This document shows positions 34,860 through 47,511 of a stretch of DNA of 64,000 bases, in pieces. The stretch is from NCBI GenBank assembly GCA_051294375.1, contig CM119264.1, forward strand, positions 24,476,664 to 24,540,663, written 5' to 3'. The notes beneath the pieces were generated by a model that was not told the DNA's origin, made no database searches, and saw only the letters and a program-made list of their open reading frames with translations. The stretch comes from Paraspadella gotoi (lineage: Eukaryota; Chaetognatha). Numbering within the stretch: position 1 is the first letter of the stretch; each line of letters opens with the position of its first letter. A program made the position numbers and the translations under genes.

Positions 34860-36050
34860 GGGAAATATGGGAGAATGCCGTTGGGAAGATGGGAGAAAAG
34901 AGTTTGTAAGAATACATAGGAGAATAGTTGAGAGAAACCAAAAAAGATATTTGTCTACATAATAGAAAAATGAGAGTTGCCAATGGAAGTGAAATAGAAG
35001 GTTTTTCAAGTGAAAGTCAAAATATTCCGAGAAAGATGAAAGATGAAAAGTATGTGGGAAAGGGATATCACTGCGAGAGAGAAAAGTCGCCGTTGTGAAA
35101 AAAAAATAGTGTGAAAAGAAAAAAAGTGAGTCTCGTCGATTTGCAAAGTCGGGTCACCGACGGAGTGAGAACCACGAAAGGGGTCACGGGAATGCGGAGA
35201 GGGGGGGGGGAATGGGGATACGGGGGAGGGACGGGGGGGAGGCTATTAGTATTCAGTTTTGACTTGTGCAGCGACGGAAGGGGAAAATGGTTTCGTACTG
35301 AGGGCTGATTTTTGTGGCCGCTTCGGTTGTTGTGGCTTCGCTGATATTTTTTTTGTATAAATGAACAACTTTGACACAGTATCGCTAGTTTAAAACGAAA
35401 CTAGTTAGTCAAATTCACCCTCAACGAAGACAATGTCGAAATGTCGAAATCATTCTTTAACTTCTTTTTATTTCCGCGAAAAAAAAAAAAAAAGGAAACG
35501 TCGCTCAGAAGAAAATTAGTTTTCAATAATTGATTTCTAATAGGACATCGTTTGAGCGCCAAGTCTCTTTTGGATGTTTTAAATATTTATTCTTGAGTGT
35601 AACAGGCCTTTGGTCAAACCTGAATTATTAACTTGGACTACTTTCTTTGTGCGAGAAAAATAGGGATAAATGGGTTGTCGAATTTACGCGTTCAAAAAAG
35701 TAAATTGAAAAAGAAATTATTTATAATTATTTATTATAAATTTATTTATAATTATATAATTATTTATAATTTTAAAAAATGAAGATATATAATTGATTCG
35801 GTAGAGAGCAAAAACTTCAAACAAGACTAGGTTCTATTTCAGATCTATTTCAAAAATTAATTGATGGAGAAAATCTGCTATATTTATCTAGTGAAATAAA
35901 CAATTAAACAGACTTTAAAAAAAAAAATAAATCACGAATGTCCTTTAGAAACAAAACCAAACGAAGAAAAGAAGAGCATCCGAGCGGAAGGACCTGACGA
36001 CGGAAAAAGTGAGTATCTTACTTGTCGTCGGCAGCAAGCCAAAGTTCTCT
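34860..36050. other. Non-coding, AT-rich
   Basis: No gene is seen. A TTTATAATTA-type AT-only stretch lies at 35715-35780, and a short G-rich segment (GGGGGGGGG) at about 35200-35245. Confidence 0.5.
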
Positions 36051-36060
36051 CATGCTTCTC

Positions 36061-36105
<45 letters not shown>

Positions 36106-36109
36106 CTCG

Positions 36110-36147
<38 letters not shown>

Positions 36148-36165
36148 TCTCTCTCTCTCGTCATT
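36061..36165 (+). repeat. (CT)n microsatellite
   Basis: CT repeats interrupted by CGTCTT and ACTT. Confidence 0.95.
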
Positions 36166-36559
36166 AATAACTACAAACTCATCTCATATAATCGCTATTA
36201 GGCGAATTGTTCTTCCTCTTGCTCGGAGGGAACATCGTGCCCCGCCGTTCGTCGCTTAGCAACGTTGTTTAAGCGCTTCATCAAGCATTCTGTCAAATAT
36301 GTTCTCCCCTCTCATCGTCATATTGCGACCACATCCGTCTGGATTTATCCGGGCACGTTACTCCGCCATTCGCCGGTTAAAAAAAACCGATTCCCAGCGG
36401 AAAATTTAAGGGTGAAAGAAATTCGGGAGTTAGTTAAAAATCGTTGAATTTAAATACGTGATTCCGGGGAACGAAGTAGAAAGGCCACTCGTTAGGGAGT
36501 CAAACAATCCTAATATGAAAAGTGGAAAAGTTTTTATAAAAAGAACCTTTTCACTTCTT

Positions 36560-36900
36560 TCCTCACTTACTTACTTATCTCTCATCATTCCCCCTTTTTT
36601 CCCCGCCTTATTTCTCTTTTTCATTTGTAACGTTCTCATTCATAGTATCATTGTAACACGGTGTCATTGTATCGTTGTACCATTGAGTCATTGCGTAGAA
36701 TTAGGCGAATATAAAAAAAAAAAGATTCCTTCTCGTTTCTTTCCTGTTTCTTAATTCGCCTTCATATCCTTTTTTCCCCTCTTTTTACATCTTATCCTTC
36801 CTTTCTTCCTCCTCTTTTTCTTTCCTCATTCCTTTCTCCCTCCTCCTCATCCTTTTCCTCCACCCTTTTTGATTCTCCTCTCCCATTCTTCCTCCTTTCC
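36560..36900. other. Pyrimidine-rich non-coding DNA
   Basis: Mostly T/C. Only compositional frames are present. Confidence 0.5.
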
Positions 36901-37013
36901 TCCTTTCGAACCAACGACATTACAATCCTTCGACCGCGCCCGAGTGAAAGGGACTCATTAAGGTAGCGACGCAGAGAAAGGAATGGCGCGCTTTAGTTAC
37001 AACGCGGAAGAGA

Positions 37014-37042
37014 AAGAGAGAGAGAGAGAGAGAGAAGAAGAT

Positions 37043-37097
<55 letters not shown>

Positions 37098-37103
37098 GGG
37101 GAG
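37014..37103 (+). repeat. (GA)n microsatellite
   Basis: GA dinucleotides with AAGAAGATG interruptions. Confidence 0.92.
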
Positions 37104-37619
37104 AACAGAGGAGTGAAAGGTGACGCAGCTGAACGATTGGTGAGAAAAGAGGACGCCGCTGAAAGAAGCCAAATCACTGGTTGCCGGAGATTCGAGATGG
37201 GACAATCAACATTAGGTAATGCTACTTGTCAGTGTTTGTACACTTGAAAAATGATTCTTTATCTCTCTCTCTCTCTCTTTCCCTCCCTCCCTCCCTCTCT
37301 CCTGTATAAAATACTAATTCGTCCTCTAAAATGTTTCGAAATGCCTCGCCATGCCTCTCAATGCTCCTTGCCCCGTAATTCCTCGACCCCAACGGACGCA
37401 GTCAGATGCAACGCCTTCGACAAGCGTCGCGCGGTGGAAGATTGCGCATGCGCGTTCCGGTGACGCGACGCGTCGCGTGCGAACAATCTAATTCTGGCTT
37501 GACAAAAAAAAAAAGAGGAAAACCGCCGAATGGCTTGAAAAAGTGGGGGGGCGGAGAGGGGGAGGAAGAGTAATAGAAAATAAGACAAAAGACTGAAGAG
37601 GAAAAGACAAAAATGGAGA

Positions 37620-37825
37620 AAAGGAGTGAGAGAGAGAATGAGAGACAGAAGAGAAGAGAGAGAGGAGAGAGAGAGAAGAGAGAGAGAGAGAGAAGAGAAG
37701 AGAGAGAGAGAGGAGAGAGAAGGAGAGAGAGAGAAAAGAAAGTGAGAGAAGAAGAAAGCAGACAGAGAGAGAGAGAGAGAAGAGAGAGAAAGAGAGAGGA
37801 GAGAGAAGAGAGAGAGAAGTTAGAG
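37620..37825 (+). repeat. (GA)n-rich purine block
   Basis: About 200 bases are A/G-only apart from a few C/T. It is followed after 65 bases by a (CT)n block (37889-38010), giving a potential hairpin of complementary tracts. Confidence 0.9.
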
Positions 37826-37925
37826 AATGGAGAGAATAAGAAAGGAAAAATGTTTTCTCTTTCCGCCTTTTGCCTAGTAATCTCGATGCGTCTCTCTCTC
37901 TTTTTCTCTCTCTGTCTCTGTCTCT

Positions 37926-37976
<51 letters not shown>

Positions 37977-38071
37977 CTCTCTCCTCTCTCTCTCTCTTCT
38001 CTCTCCTCCTTTTTTTTCTCACGTGATTCCCGATCCATCATGAATAATAAGTGAAGTTTCCGGCCACGGCT

Positions 38072-38074
38072 TCT

Positions 38075-38140
<66 letters not shown>
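38072..38140 (+). repeat. (GTC)n microsatellite, about 22 triplets
   Basis: Pure TCG/GTC triplets. A poly-Ser frame MKFPATAS precedes it and reads on to 38285, but no splice or promoter evidence supports a gene. Confidence 0.95.
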
Positions 38141-38439
38141 TGGACAAAAAAAGAATCTGAAGGGGAAATTCGTTGGAATCCAAGTCGTTCGCTTTTCGTC
38201 GCTCAGAAATTCGAGTTATGTCCTAATAGAAGTCGGAACTTGTCCTTCTCTATCCATTTTATATTTTATGTCCTTCCCATTTCATAGGGGTCGGGAAATC
38301 GTTAGGTTTGTCTCCAGTTCCTTTTCATTTTTATAATATAAGGCAGTTTCTCATTAGTGAAATAGCCCCATCTTTAATATTGTAAAATTCGGTAGGACGA
38401 GGACCTTTCCTTTTTCTCGTACCATTTGGGCACTCTTTT

Positions 38440-38740
38440 CCCAGAGCGCCCCATTTTGGTTCCTTTAGCCCAGAATCTAATTTTAATTTTTAATATTTAA
38501 CCTTGATATATTTTTTAATTTATTACCTAATCCTTAAGTCAAATCCCTATCTTTAATGCCTAACCCCTTATCCTTAATCCCTAACCCCCTATCCTGAACC
38601 TAAACCTTAAATTCTTATCCTAAATTTTTAACCATAACCCTTAACACTAATCATAAAGCTAATTTTGAACCTTAATGTATAACTTAATCTTTAACTGAAA
38701 AAATTTTCCTATTTCTATATTTAAGATGAAATGGGGCGTT
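38440..38740 (+). repeat. Degenerate CCTAA-rich element with short inverted ends
   Basis: 38520-38700 is built from variants of CCCTTAACCTAA/CCTTATCC, resembling a heavily mutated telomere-like array. It is flanked by GCGCCCCATTTTGG (about 38450) and its near complement GAAATGGGGCG (about 38728). It could be a small non-autonomous element. No gene is seen. Confidence 0.45.
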
Positions 38741-39055
38741 TTTGGATAATAAAGCCGAAATGGGTAATATAGTTCTAACCGCGATTACCCTAATTAAGAC
38801 GTAAGTCTCCAATTTTGAATCCCCAAGAAGACGAGCTAATTTTCTTTTCAAAATCTACCGATTCCATAGAATATTGTAGAGAAAATGGCCACCTTTTCTT
38901 TTAATAACGTTCTCGTGCTTCCCTTCGATTTTCATCGCTCGAAACCCTCGCGCGCCCTCTATGCCGCGTTTTCCTTTCGCAGACAAAAGACGTCCACCAT
39001 TTTTTCCCCTTTGTTTTTACTTTGTTTTTACTTTTCTGTCGAGTGTCGCTTTATT

Positions 39056-39635
39056 ATGAAGTCGGAAAAGAATGAACCGGCGTCGGCAGCGGTGGCGGCA
39101 GCGGCGGCGTCGGCGGCGGCTGCGGCGGCGACGAGCTCTCTCGTTAAAAGCCCTGGAAAGAGACGAGCGCTCTTTTGTCTGGACGTTGACGCCGTTAGAT
39201 GACGTTATCGCCGTTCGACGACAGCGACGATGGAGGCGACGATGACTACGACGACGATGTGTACGCCCCCTTCCGTGACACTTTTTTTTTATTCATTTGA
39301 CGCCGATGATGAGGATGAAGACGACGACAACGACGACGGCGAGGGGGAAATCTCGATGACATTCTTGTTCTTCAAATGACGAAGACGACGACGACGAAAA
39401 CGACGACGACGAAAACGACGACGACGATGTTGTTTTTTTTTCTTTCTTTTTTTGCCGGCGATATGGAAATGGCGGCGAGGAGACCTTTGCGACGCCCGGG
39501 GGAAGAAGAGGCGGCGTCCTCTGCGGAGAGGGAATGGAATGGAAACTGGAAAGAGGATGAAAACGGATGGATGGATAAAGAAGAGAAGGATAGAGGGATA
39601 AAGAAGAAATGTATTTGATGTATTAAAAAATAAAA
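39056..39635 (+). CDS. Tentative gene pieces: Ala-rich start, Asp-rich middle, charged terminal exon
   Basis: An ATG at 39056 opens MKSEKNEPASAAV, an Ala run, then SLVKSPGKRRALFCLDVD before TGA 39200. Asp-rich codons follow at 39210-39345. A final open part from about 39461 reads DMEMAARRPLRRPGEEEA and WKEDENGWMDKEEKDRG to TGA 39616-39618, with AATAAA about ten bases later. Splice junctions joining these parts were not found, so a single gene is only a guess. Confidence 0.3.
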
Positions 39636-39657
39636 TTATGTTTTTTTAGTATTAATA

Positions 39658-39659
39658 TA

Positions 39660-39751
<92 letters not shown>
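39658..39751 (+). repeat. (TAA)n microsatellite
   Basis: About 30 AAT triplets. Confidence 0.97.
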
Positions 39752-40500
39752 TAAACATCAAAAATTATTTTTGTTAAAAATCCAGTTTATCTTTAATGAT
39801 CCAAAGTTTATAAAGAAGTCGTAACAGATATAATTAAAGGTCATAATAATTGTAATTATGCATTATGCAACATTTAGGTCATAATAAATGGAATACTACA
39901 ATATGCAAATGAGATTAAAAATCTAATTAAAGGGAATCTCTTTTACGCGACAGAAAAAAAGGAAAAACTGAATTATGATTATTTCTTTTTTTCGACGCAA
40001 TGAAACGAGATTTAGTTCAAAAGGACAGAAAGGAATGGATGTAACGAGATGGTTATAAAATGAAAAGGATACAACGGGGAAAGGATTCTCCGCTTATAAC
40101 GAAAACGAATAGAACGGACGGCCGGCTTTCCCGCGATATCCCTCGCCACCGCTCTTGCCACTTCTCCGCCTGTGGTATGAAAGATGCCGCTTGCCACACT
40201 CGTTGCCATCAACGTTGTCTCTACTTTGTCCGCTTTATTAACGATACCATCGCTCGACGTCCGCAATAAGCTTTAAACCGCGCCGCCGATGGTAAGTTAA
40301 TGTTCAATATCACCGTCAAGCGGCTAACCCTATCATCTGCCAAATTTTCTCTTTCCATCTCCACTCCCACTTTCTCTTTAATCTCACAACATCCAAAGTT
40401 GCGCTCCAATCTTCTTCTGGTTCCAATCTTTTCCAACTCCCACTTCGACCCACCGCCCTCCTGAAAGCCCCCCCCCCGTTTTTCTCCCTCTCTCTTTTCC
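39752..40500. other. Non-coding single-copy-like DNA
   Basis: AT-rich to 40000, then mixed composition. The short frames have no splice sites or domain features. Confidence 0.45.
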
Positions 40501-40549
40501 AGCCTTAGATACTATCGTGTCATATACTCTCCTCTTTTCCGACGTCCAG

Positions 40550-40683
<134 letters not shown>

Positions 40684-41555
40684 CATCTCTCAGAAAAACC
40701 ACCTATCTGGTCGAAACACATGGCTTCCATCTTTTCTTGAACAAGGCAATCGCAAATGACGGTGGCCAATAATAACCAATAGTAAGATAGGGCAATGACA
40801 ATGTACATTGTACAATACTACACAATATACAATATAGTAATAAGTTAATCGCCTCATGTTTTAGCTTACATTCATCCCATTATTAACTCACTCTCTCTCC
40901 TCTTTCCATCTTTCCTTTTCCTGACATTCTCTCTCTCTCTCTCTTTCTCCCTCCCTCTCTCTCTCTCTCCTTCGCCTAAGCTTTTATTGTTATTGCTTTC
41001 ATTCATCCTTTTGTTTATATTTTTCTTGACTGAGACTAAGAACTGGTGACGCGCCTCGACACCGTCCCCGCCGCCATTTTGAAAACGTCGCTGTTGTCAA
41101 TAAAGGGACAAATAAACAAAGGGAGATAATACTCGAGCAAGAGAAATTTTGGATACGATGTCACTTATTTAGGACGGGATTAGGTCAGTTGGTTAGACTT
41201 TGGCTCCCACTGGCATAGTGGCCACTTCTCCTATTTTTGTCACCTAATTTGATGTTTCGCAATTTCCTAAATCCAGCTTTCTATCGTTTTCTTACCAGAA
41301 AACAAACGTAAATTAAAAAGTTTACTTCTCAGTTTATTAATGTTTATCTTTGAAATTATTATTTAAAACCGATTCAATTGTAAGTCGGACGTTAGCAATC
41401 AAATCATAGTTTAGATGATGACTTGGTTGTGCACTACTGAGATGACAACGACGACGACGACGATCACAACAATAACAACAACAACAAAAACAACAACTAG
41501 TTTTCTGGTCGTAAAAGAGGGAATCGAAACCGCGTCATCGTCATCGAAGCAAAGG

Positions 41556-41603
<48 letters not shown>

Positions 41604-41946
41604 GGGAAGGAGGGATTCCATTATCGACCATGGACGAGAGACCTGCATCTAACGACGGTCGAGTGATCAACAAGGTGATCAAAAGAGTGATCAACAGAGT
41701 GATTTTCACAGCTGGTGATCTATTAGGTGATCACTGATCAGCTGTAATAAAATGATGAATTGAGATCGAGTAGTAAACTGTAGTCACTAGACAAGGAATC
41801 ATTTTATTTCACTTGTCAATTCCTTTCACTTCACAAGTCACTTTACAATTGCTCTAAATATTTAGTGTAATTGTATACATAGTATTACATACATGTAGTC
41901 GGGCATTGCCTAGGTTCACCCCGCCTAGAATCATGACACTTTCAGT

Positions 41947-42172
41947 TGTGACCCGGTGGCTCATTGAGTAAAGCCATCAGCTCATGACCACTAGTTACCG
42001 GGTTCAATCCCAACCCGGTACCTACCCTGCGGGAAGCGTGAGGACGGCCGTAAGCCGCCTTGGGGGCATGGCAAACCCTCAAGTCTGGTTCCAAGCCCAG
42101 GGACCCGTTCCATGGCTGCTAGAGGGGGTTATAGAAGTTACGGACAGTCATCTTCAGCCCACGTAGCGCCTT
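41947..42172 (+). mobile_element. tRNA-derived SINE-like repeat
   Basis: A box A-like TGGCTCATTGAG and a box B-like GGGTTCAATCCC are correctly spaced for an internal RNA polymerase III promoter, with a CCGGTA/TACCGG pairing around the T arm. The body (GGGAAGCGTGAGGACGGCCG and onward) has no coding features. It may end near the ACATAACAATTTT / AAAATTGTTATGT inverted repeat at 42180-42211. The family is not identified. Confidence 0.6.
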
Positions 42173-42337
42173 ATCCACATACATAACAATTTTCTTTAAA
42201 ATTGTTATGTATGCGACGGCCCGTCGTCGAGAAAACGACAACAACGACGACTTTGAACGGTAGTCAGGATTTTCTTGGTTTTTATTCCTCGTCGACGGTG
42301 ACGGTGACGACCACAACAGACAGGGAATTCAGTTGTG

Positions 42338-42379
<42 letters not shown>

Positions 42380-42399
42380 TAGTAGCTCTTTTTCGTCAC

Positions 42400-42980
42400 A
42401 TGGGATGATTGGTCTGTCTACGTAAACAACCGCTTACCTCGAGGGTCTTAACTCTTCACTATCACTATCAGTACCGGTAATGATAGACTGTCTTGAACGC
42501 AGAAAACATTTCTTAGAAATAGTTTTTGCAAAATCTGCATCTACGCCTATAGCTTCTCTTGGGTTCGTCACTCTGCGTTCCAAACTTCTAATAGTTAATC
42601 TCCAATGCTGCCTCTTGAAGTTTAGATTTTCATCTTTGTCATATATTCCGAATTTCGGACATTAATTATTCGGCAATACTGAACACTAGAGTGATGTGAA
42701 AATGATAAAATTTTAGAAAATTAAAAAAATTTAGCATATAAAACATTGAAAATAAAAAACTAATAAAAATATTTTGGGTTAATTTATTTTTTTAATTTAT
42801 AAATTAGTGGGCACCAGTGAGCTATATTATTATATAGATTATATAATATATATATAATATATATATAATATAATAATATAGTAATAAGTATATAATAAGC
42901 TAAAATTTCAAATTGCAAATTTTTAAATTTTTAGATCTGATGTTGATAACCCTTTCGTTTTCGTTGTTATTAGGATTTAG
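42400..42980. other. Non-coding, very AT-rich toward the end
   Basis: 42660-42960 contains TATATAATATATATA-type repeats directly before the Penelope-like element. A 61-codon frame at 42480 has no supporting features. Confidence 0.5.
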
Positions 42981-43027
42981 AGAGAAAAACAAAGTTTTTA
43001 ATTGTGTACAACGAATTTAATTGGAGA

Positions 43028-43070
43028 TACGGACATGTTTCGGCTCACATTTCGAGCCTTCATCAGCGTT
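43028..43070 (-). ncRNA. Type I hammerhead-ribozyme-like motif in left terminal repeat
   Basis: On the minus strand CTGATGA is followed by A, a GGCTC/GAGCC stem with a seven-base loop, then GAAAC-AT-GTC. These are the conserved core boxes and a GUC cleavage triplet with a minimal stem III, as described for hammerheads of Penelope-like elements. One extra A sits between the first box and stem II, so activity is not certain. Confidence 0.6.
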
Positions 43071-43107
43071 TGCCATAAGGAAATTATTTGTTGCAAAAAG
43101 AAGGGTG

Positions 43108-43153
<46 letters not shown>

Positions 43154-43360
43154 TAGAGGTAAAGGTTTTCCAACAAAGTGGTGAGACAGAATAGTGGTCA
43201 GATGAGAGAACAGGCTGAAGTTGAGACAGATTGAGTGAGTTGTGGAAAAGAAATGAAATTTGTTAGAGAGAGAGAGAGAGGGAGGAGAGAGAAAGGGACA
43301 ACAGGGGGATAAATAAATAAGTATTAAAGATACATTTTGTAATGTCAACAAAAGTAAAAA

Positions 43361-43690
43361 TTTGAAAAACTAAATGTCAGTAAGAGTTTAACAATTATTC
43401 TAATTTAAATAGTTAGCTAAAGGATAGTAACATGAATTATGAAATTTGAAATGTGAAAAGGATAGTTGATAGTTAGGAGGATAGGAAGTGAAATATAAGG
43501 AGAAAGAAAGAGCTCAAAATGAGCTTGAAAACTAAATGTCAGTAAGAGTTTAACAATTTATCTAATTTAAATAGTTAGCTAAAGGATAGTAACATGAATT
43601 AGTGAAATTTGAAATGTGAAAAGGATAGTTGATAGTTAGGAGGATAGGAAAGGTGAAATATAAGGAGAAAAGAAAGAGCTCAAAATGAGC
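43361..43690 (-). repeat. Tandem duplication inside the left terminal repeat
   Basis: A segment of about 165 bases (ACTAAATGTCAGTAAGAG to AAGAGCTCAAAATGAGC) occurs twice in a row, while the right terminal repeat has it once. Confidence 0.85.
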
Positions 43691-43823
43691 ATTGGTGCGG
43701 GTGCTAGCAAAGCAGGGATCTCCACTTCAGTGCACGACCCGCGGCTCCCTACGTGAGCATTTGGTGAAACCAAACGAAAGATAAAATCCCCAGGACCGAA
43801 AACTTCAGGAGCCGTCTACTGGA

Positions 43824-44358
43824 CGGCCTGTGCAGGGACGGGCAAACCAACCCTGTGCAGCAGCATACGTGGGAGAGACAGGGCAAGTCTCTGACAGATC
43901 GATTCCAACAAACACACAAAGCCCTATTCGTGACGCCCGAGTCACTTTCTGTCCGCAGTTGCTGAACATTCGGCAGGCACAGGCCATCTGTTCAGGGAAT
44001 CAGACTGTCTGTCGTGCTTGTCCCATGACCCAAACTGGTTCTCAAGAGGTATTAGAGAGGCAATTTACATCAAAAGCCCTCGAGCCCTCTTTTGAACCGT
44101 GATGGAGGACGATTCGATCTTCCCTCAAGTTATGATACGCTTTATCAAAACGTGTGTGAAGGCCCCGCCTCCACCACCGCCCGCACAATGATTCCCCTGT
44201 CTCCACTCAACGAGACAGGCGGAGACCCTTGCGCAGGCAATGGGCAAACGATGCCTCTCACTCAAATGAAGCAACTCAGTCCCTCTCTCTGGCGACTGCG
44301 GCCGCGCCAAAACGACGCTTCAGGAGGAGGGAGAGGAGTCCACCACTCCTGTCACTAA
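43824..44358 (+). pseudogene. Penelope-type GIY-YIG endonuclease domain, frame-shifted
   Basis: CAAAYVGETGQ matches the YIG half of the GIY-YIG nuclease motif as found in Penelope-like elements. A lost base then shifts the continuation (the next frame reads SDRFQQTHKALF). Near the end MNRDGGRFDLPSSYDTL matches the typical conserved C-terminal region after the nuclease. The nuclease nicks target DNA for retroposition. Several frameshifts make this non-functional. CATTTGCATATAAA follows at about 44567. Confidence 0.75.
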
Positions 44359-45039
44359 AGCGGGCAAGAACGGACAACCGCCCGCCTCGCCAGCAGGCGA
44401 GAAGAGGGGCAGCCAGCAGGCACAACAGCCAAAGAGACATAAGAGTGGCTCTGGGAATCTTTCCGTCAGGTTCTATACCCAGTGCAAACATTCACTGGTT
44501 CAACCACACTCTCCTCTCAGCCTATTTGACGCGCTAATGACTCTGGCACCATCGTCTCTGTCCTTCATTTGCATATAAAACAAGGGGGCCAGCCTCATTT
44601 TGAGCTCTTTCTTTCTCCTTATATTTCACTTTCCTATCCTCCTAACTATCAACTATCCTTTTCACATTTCAAATTTCATAATTCATGTACTATCCTTTAG
44701 CTAACTATTTAAATTAGATAATGTTAAAACTCTTACTGACATTTAGTTTTTCAAATTTTTACTTTTGTTGTACATTACAAAAATGTATCTTTAATACTTA
44801 TTTATTTATCCCTGGTTGTCCCTTTCTCTCTCTCCTCTCTCTCTCTCTCTAACAAATTTCATTTCTTTTTCACAACTCACTCAATCTGTCCTCAACTTCA
44901 GCCTGTTCTCTCATCTGACCACTATTCTGTCTCACCACTTTGTTGGAAAACCTTTACCTCTATCTCTCTCTCTCTTCTCTCTCTTCTCTCTCTCTCTCTC
45001 TCACACCCTTCTTTTTGCACAAAAATTTCCTTTATGGCA

Positions 45040-45082
45040 AACGCTGATGAAGGCTCGCAATGTGAGCCGAAACATGTCCGTA
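45040..45082 (+). ncRNA. Type I hammerhead-ribozyme-like motif in right terminal repeat
   Basis: CTGATGA (45044-45050), A, GGCTC-loop-GAGCC, GAAA, C-AT-G, and the GTC triplet ending at 45078. The flanks ACG and CGT can pair as the start of stem I. This is a mirror copy of 43028-43070. Confidence 0.62.
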
Positions 45083-45134
45083 TCTCCAATTAAATTCGTT
45101 GTACCACAATTAAAAACTTTGTTTTTCTCTAAAT

Positions 45135-45600
45135 TTTTAGATCGAATTTTGATTCCTAGCAAAAAGTTAATATAATAAATTATTTTATTGAGTTAGTTAA
45201 AAATGTAAAAAACTATATTTAAAACATCAATTTTTAATTTCGAACTTAAAAATATAGTTTTTTATAATTTTAACCTACTAAATGACATAATTTTTGAAAA
45301 AGATTTTTATTTTCTTTTATCAACTTTTAACAAGGAATCTAAATCTCTTCTCAAAATTTTTTTTTTTAAATATTTTGAAATTTTGATATTATACAAAATA
45401 AGCTGACTGGGCTACTATATTTGTAAAAAAATAAAAAATAACTACAGATCAGTATTCACTAATATGATAGTTTTCAAGATATAACTGCTAAATTTTGATT
45501 CCAACCTTTCACTTCACCCTACTGAACACGAAATCTTTGCAAATGCCGCAGGTTAGACAGGAAATCATTTCGAGTTGTCGTCGACGCTTTTTCCGTCAGC
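45135..45600. other. Non-coding AT-rich DNA
   Basis: No gene is seen. AAAAACTATATTTA (about 45210) and TAAAAATATAGTTTTT (about 45248) form a short inverted repeat. Confidence 0.5.
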
Positions 45601-45654
45601 GTCTCATCGTCAACGACTTCATAAAATTTGAAGCCTCATTCTTCCTCTCACATC

Positions 45655-45655
45655 T

Positions 45656-45703
<48 letters not shown>
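45655..45703 (+). repeat. (GTC)n microsatellite
   Basis: About 16 GTC triplets. Confidence 0.95.
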
Positions 45704-45705
<2 letters not shown>

Positions 45706-45749
45706 CTCGGCCCTGTCAACCTGATGCGCTTTAAAACGTCAAGAAACGA

Positions 45750-46165
45750 GAAAAACCTTTTAGCCCTGTCGTCGTCATCGTCGTCCTTATCGTCGTCGTC
45801 ATCATCGTCGTGATCATCATCGCCGTTGCCGTCCTCTTCGCCGTCACTCATGTTCTCAACCTTAATTAACTTGTCCTAATCGTCGTTTTAATCGTCGTCG
45901 TCTTCGTCGTCGTTGTCATCGTTCTTATCAAAGCCTTCGTCGCGTTGTCAACCTCGTCGACATCGGCGTCATTGTCATCCTTGGGATCACGGTCGTTGTC
46001 ATCGTCGCAACCTTCGTCATCAAGATTCCAGCAAACGTCTTGGTTGTCATCAGCTTCGCAGTCAACGTCGTCGCCGTCATTGTTATCCCCGTCATCTTCC
46101 TCATTTTCTTTCAGCGTCGTCGTCATTGTCAGCGTAGTCGTCGTCGTCGTCGTCGTCGTCGCCAT
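45750..46165 (-). CDS. Asp-rich acidic segments, possibly coding
   Basis: The minus strand reads LKENEEDDGDNNDGDDVD, CEADDNQDVCWNLDDEGCDD and DADVDEVDNATKALIRT, then after a frame change MSDGEEDGNGDDDHDD. GAC and GAT codons dominate. Cys and Trp interruptions argue against a pure repeat, but stops and frame changes break it. It could be a decayed (GAC)n array or a pseudogene. Confidence 0.3.
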
Positions 46166-46301
46166 TTTTTAAAACAAACGCCCCCTAATGGTTGGCGTCT
46201 CAGGCGGAGAATGGAAGGAGTATTATGCCGGCGCTAATTGCCGCACCGTATATCTCCATGGTGATACCGCCGATATCCGAATGAGCTGCTAACGATGGGG
46301 A

Positions 46302-46321
46302 GGAGAGAGACGAGAGAGAGA

Positions 46322-46391
<70 letters not shown>

Positions 46392-46612
46392 TAAAGAGAT
46401 AGTGAAAAGTGAGAGAGAAAGGGAATATTGAAAAGATGAAAAAATAAAGAAAAGAAGATAAGGAAGAAAGAAAAAAATGAAAAAAGAAGAAAGAAAAGAA
46501 AAAGAAAAGAAAAGAAAAGAAAGAAAAAAAGAAAAGAAAAAAGAAAAGAAAAAAGAAAAGAAAAGAAAAGAAAAGAAAAAGAAAGAAAAAAAAAAAAAAA
46601 AAGAAAAAGATT
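46302..46612 (+). repeat. Long purine tract: (GA)n then (AAAAG)n
   Basis: About 310 bases are nearly all A/G on plus. The second half is AAAAG/AAAGA pentamers. Confidence 0.9.
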
Positions 46613-46705
46613 GCAATTAAAGCTCATCAATATCACTTCCACCAGCCCCCCCTTGCTTCCTTATTCTCTTCACCTCAACTTTATCTTTATTTATTATATT
46701 CTATC

Positions 46706-47188
<483 letters not shown>

Positions 47189-47339
47189 GTCTTCTTCACT
47201 TTCACACCATTCAGGCATCAACATCACAAATCCACCAGCCCATGCCGCCCCACTTTCACTTCCTATCCACCCTTCAGTTTGAATTAATCTCTTTGCCACC
47301 ACGCACTCTCTCCTCGCTCCGAAACAGCCGCACGAATCT

Positions 47340-47511
47340 CCTCGTGAACGTGTGCGTCGCGTCGTCGCTCGTTCGTGTCGTCGATTCGGTCGTCGTCGTC
47401 GTCGTCTCTTTCCCTTCGTCGTCATCCTTGGCGCCATCTGTTTCACGTCTCTGCTCCCCGGGCGGCTAGATGACCGTTCAGAAGACGAGAGCGCCGATGG
47501 AAATTGCATAG
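47340..47511 (+). CDS. Possible exon with Arg-rich stretch and membrane helix
   Basis: The frame reads RERVRRVVARSCRRFG, five Arg, LFPFVVILGAICFTSLLPG and DDRSEDESADGNCI, ending exactly at an excellent donor (ATAG|GTGAGA at 47511/47512). The basic-then-hydrophobic order fits a signal anchor with a cytosolic N-terminus. No in-frame ATG exists upstream before a stop, so an earlier exon is needed. The antisense frame is also open. Confidence 0.35.

Larger units (their letters stand above)
42985..45130 (+). mobile_element. Penelope-like retroelement remnant with inverted terminal repeats
   Basis: Two terminal repeats in opposite orientation (about 42985-43690 and 44597-45130) enclose about 900 bases carrying the end of a Penelope-type ORF. 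The repeats match along their length: GAGCTCAAAATGAGC-like inner end, CAAAAGTAAAAATTTGAAAAAC, two GA/CT runs, and a hammerhead-like motif at the outer end. Penelope-like elements code for reverse transcriptase plus GIY-YIG endonuclease and are known to carry terminal repeats in direct or inverted order. The reverse transcriptase part is missing, so the element is 5' truncated and dead. Confidence 0.8.

Noticed and set aside
36246-36447. 60-codon frame FKRFIKHSVKYVLPSH as an exon
   Set aside because: It looks protein-like, but no acceptor, donor or domain was found.
41165-41215. Box A-like TAGGTCAGTTGG suggesting a tRNA or SINE
   Set aside because: No box B lies within the next 80 bases.
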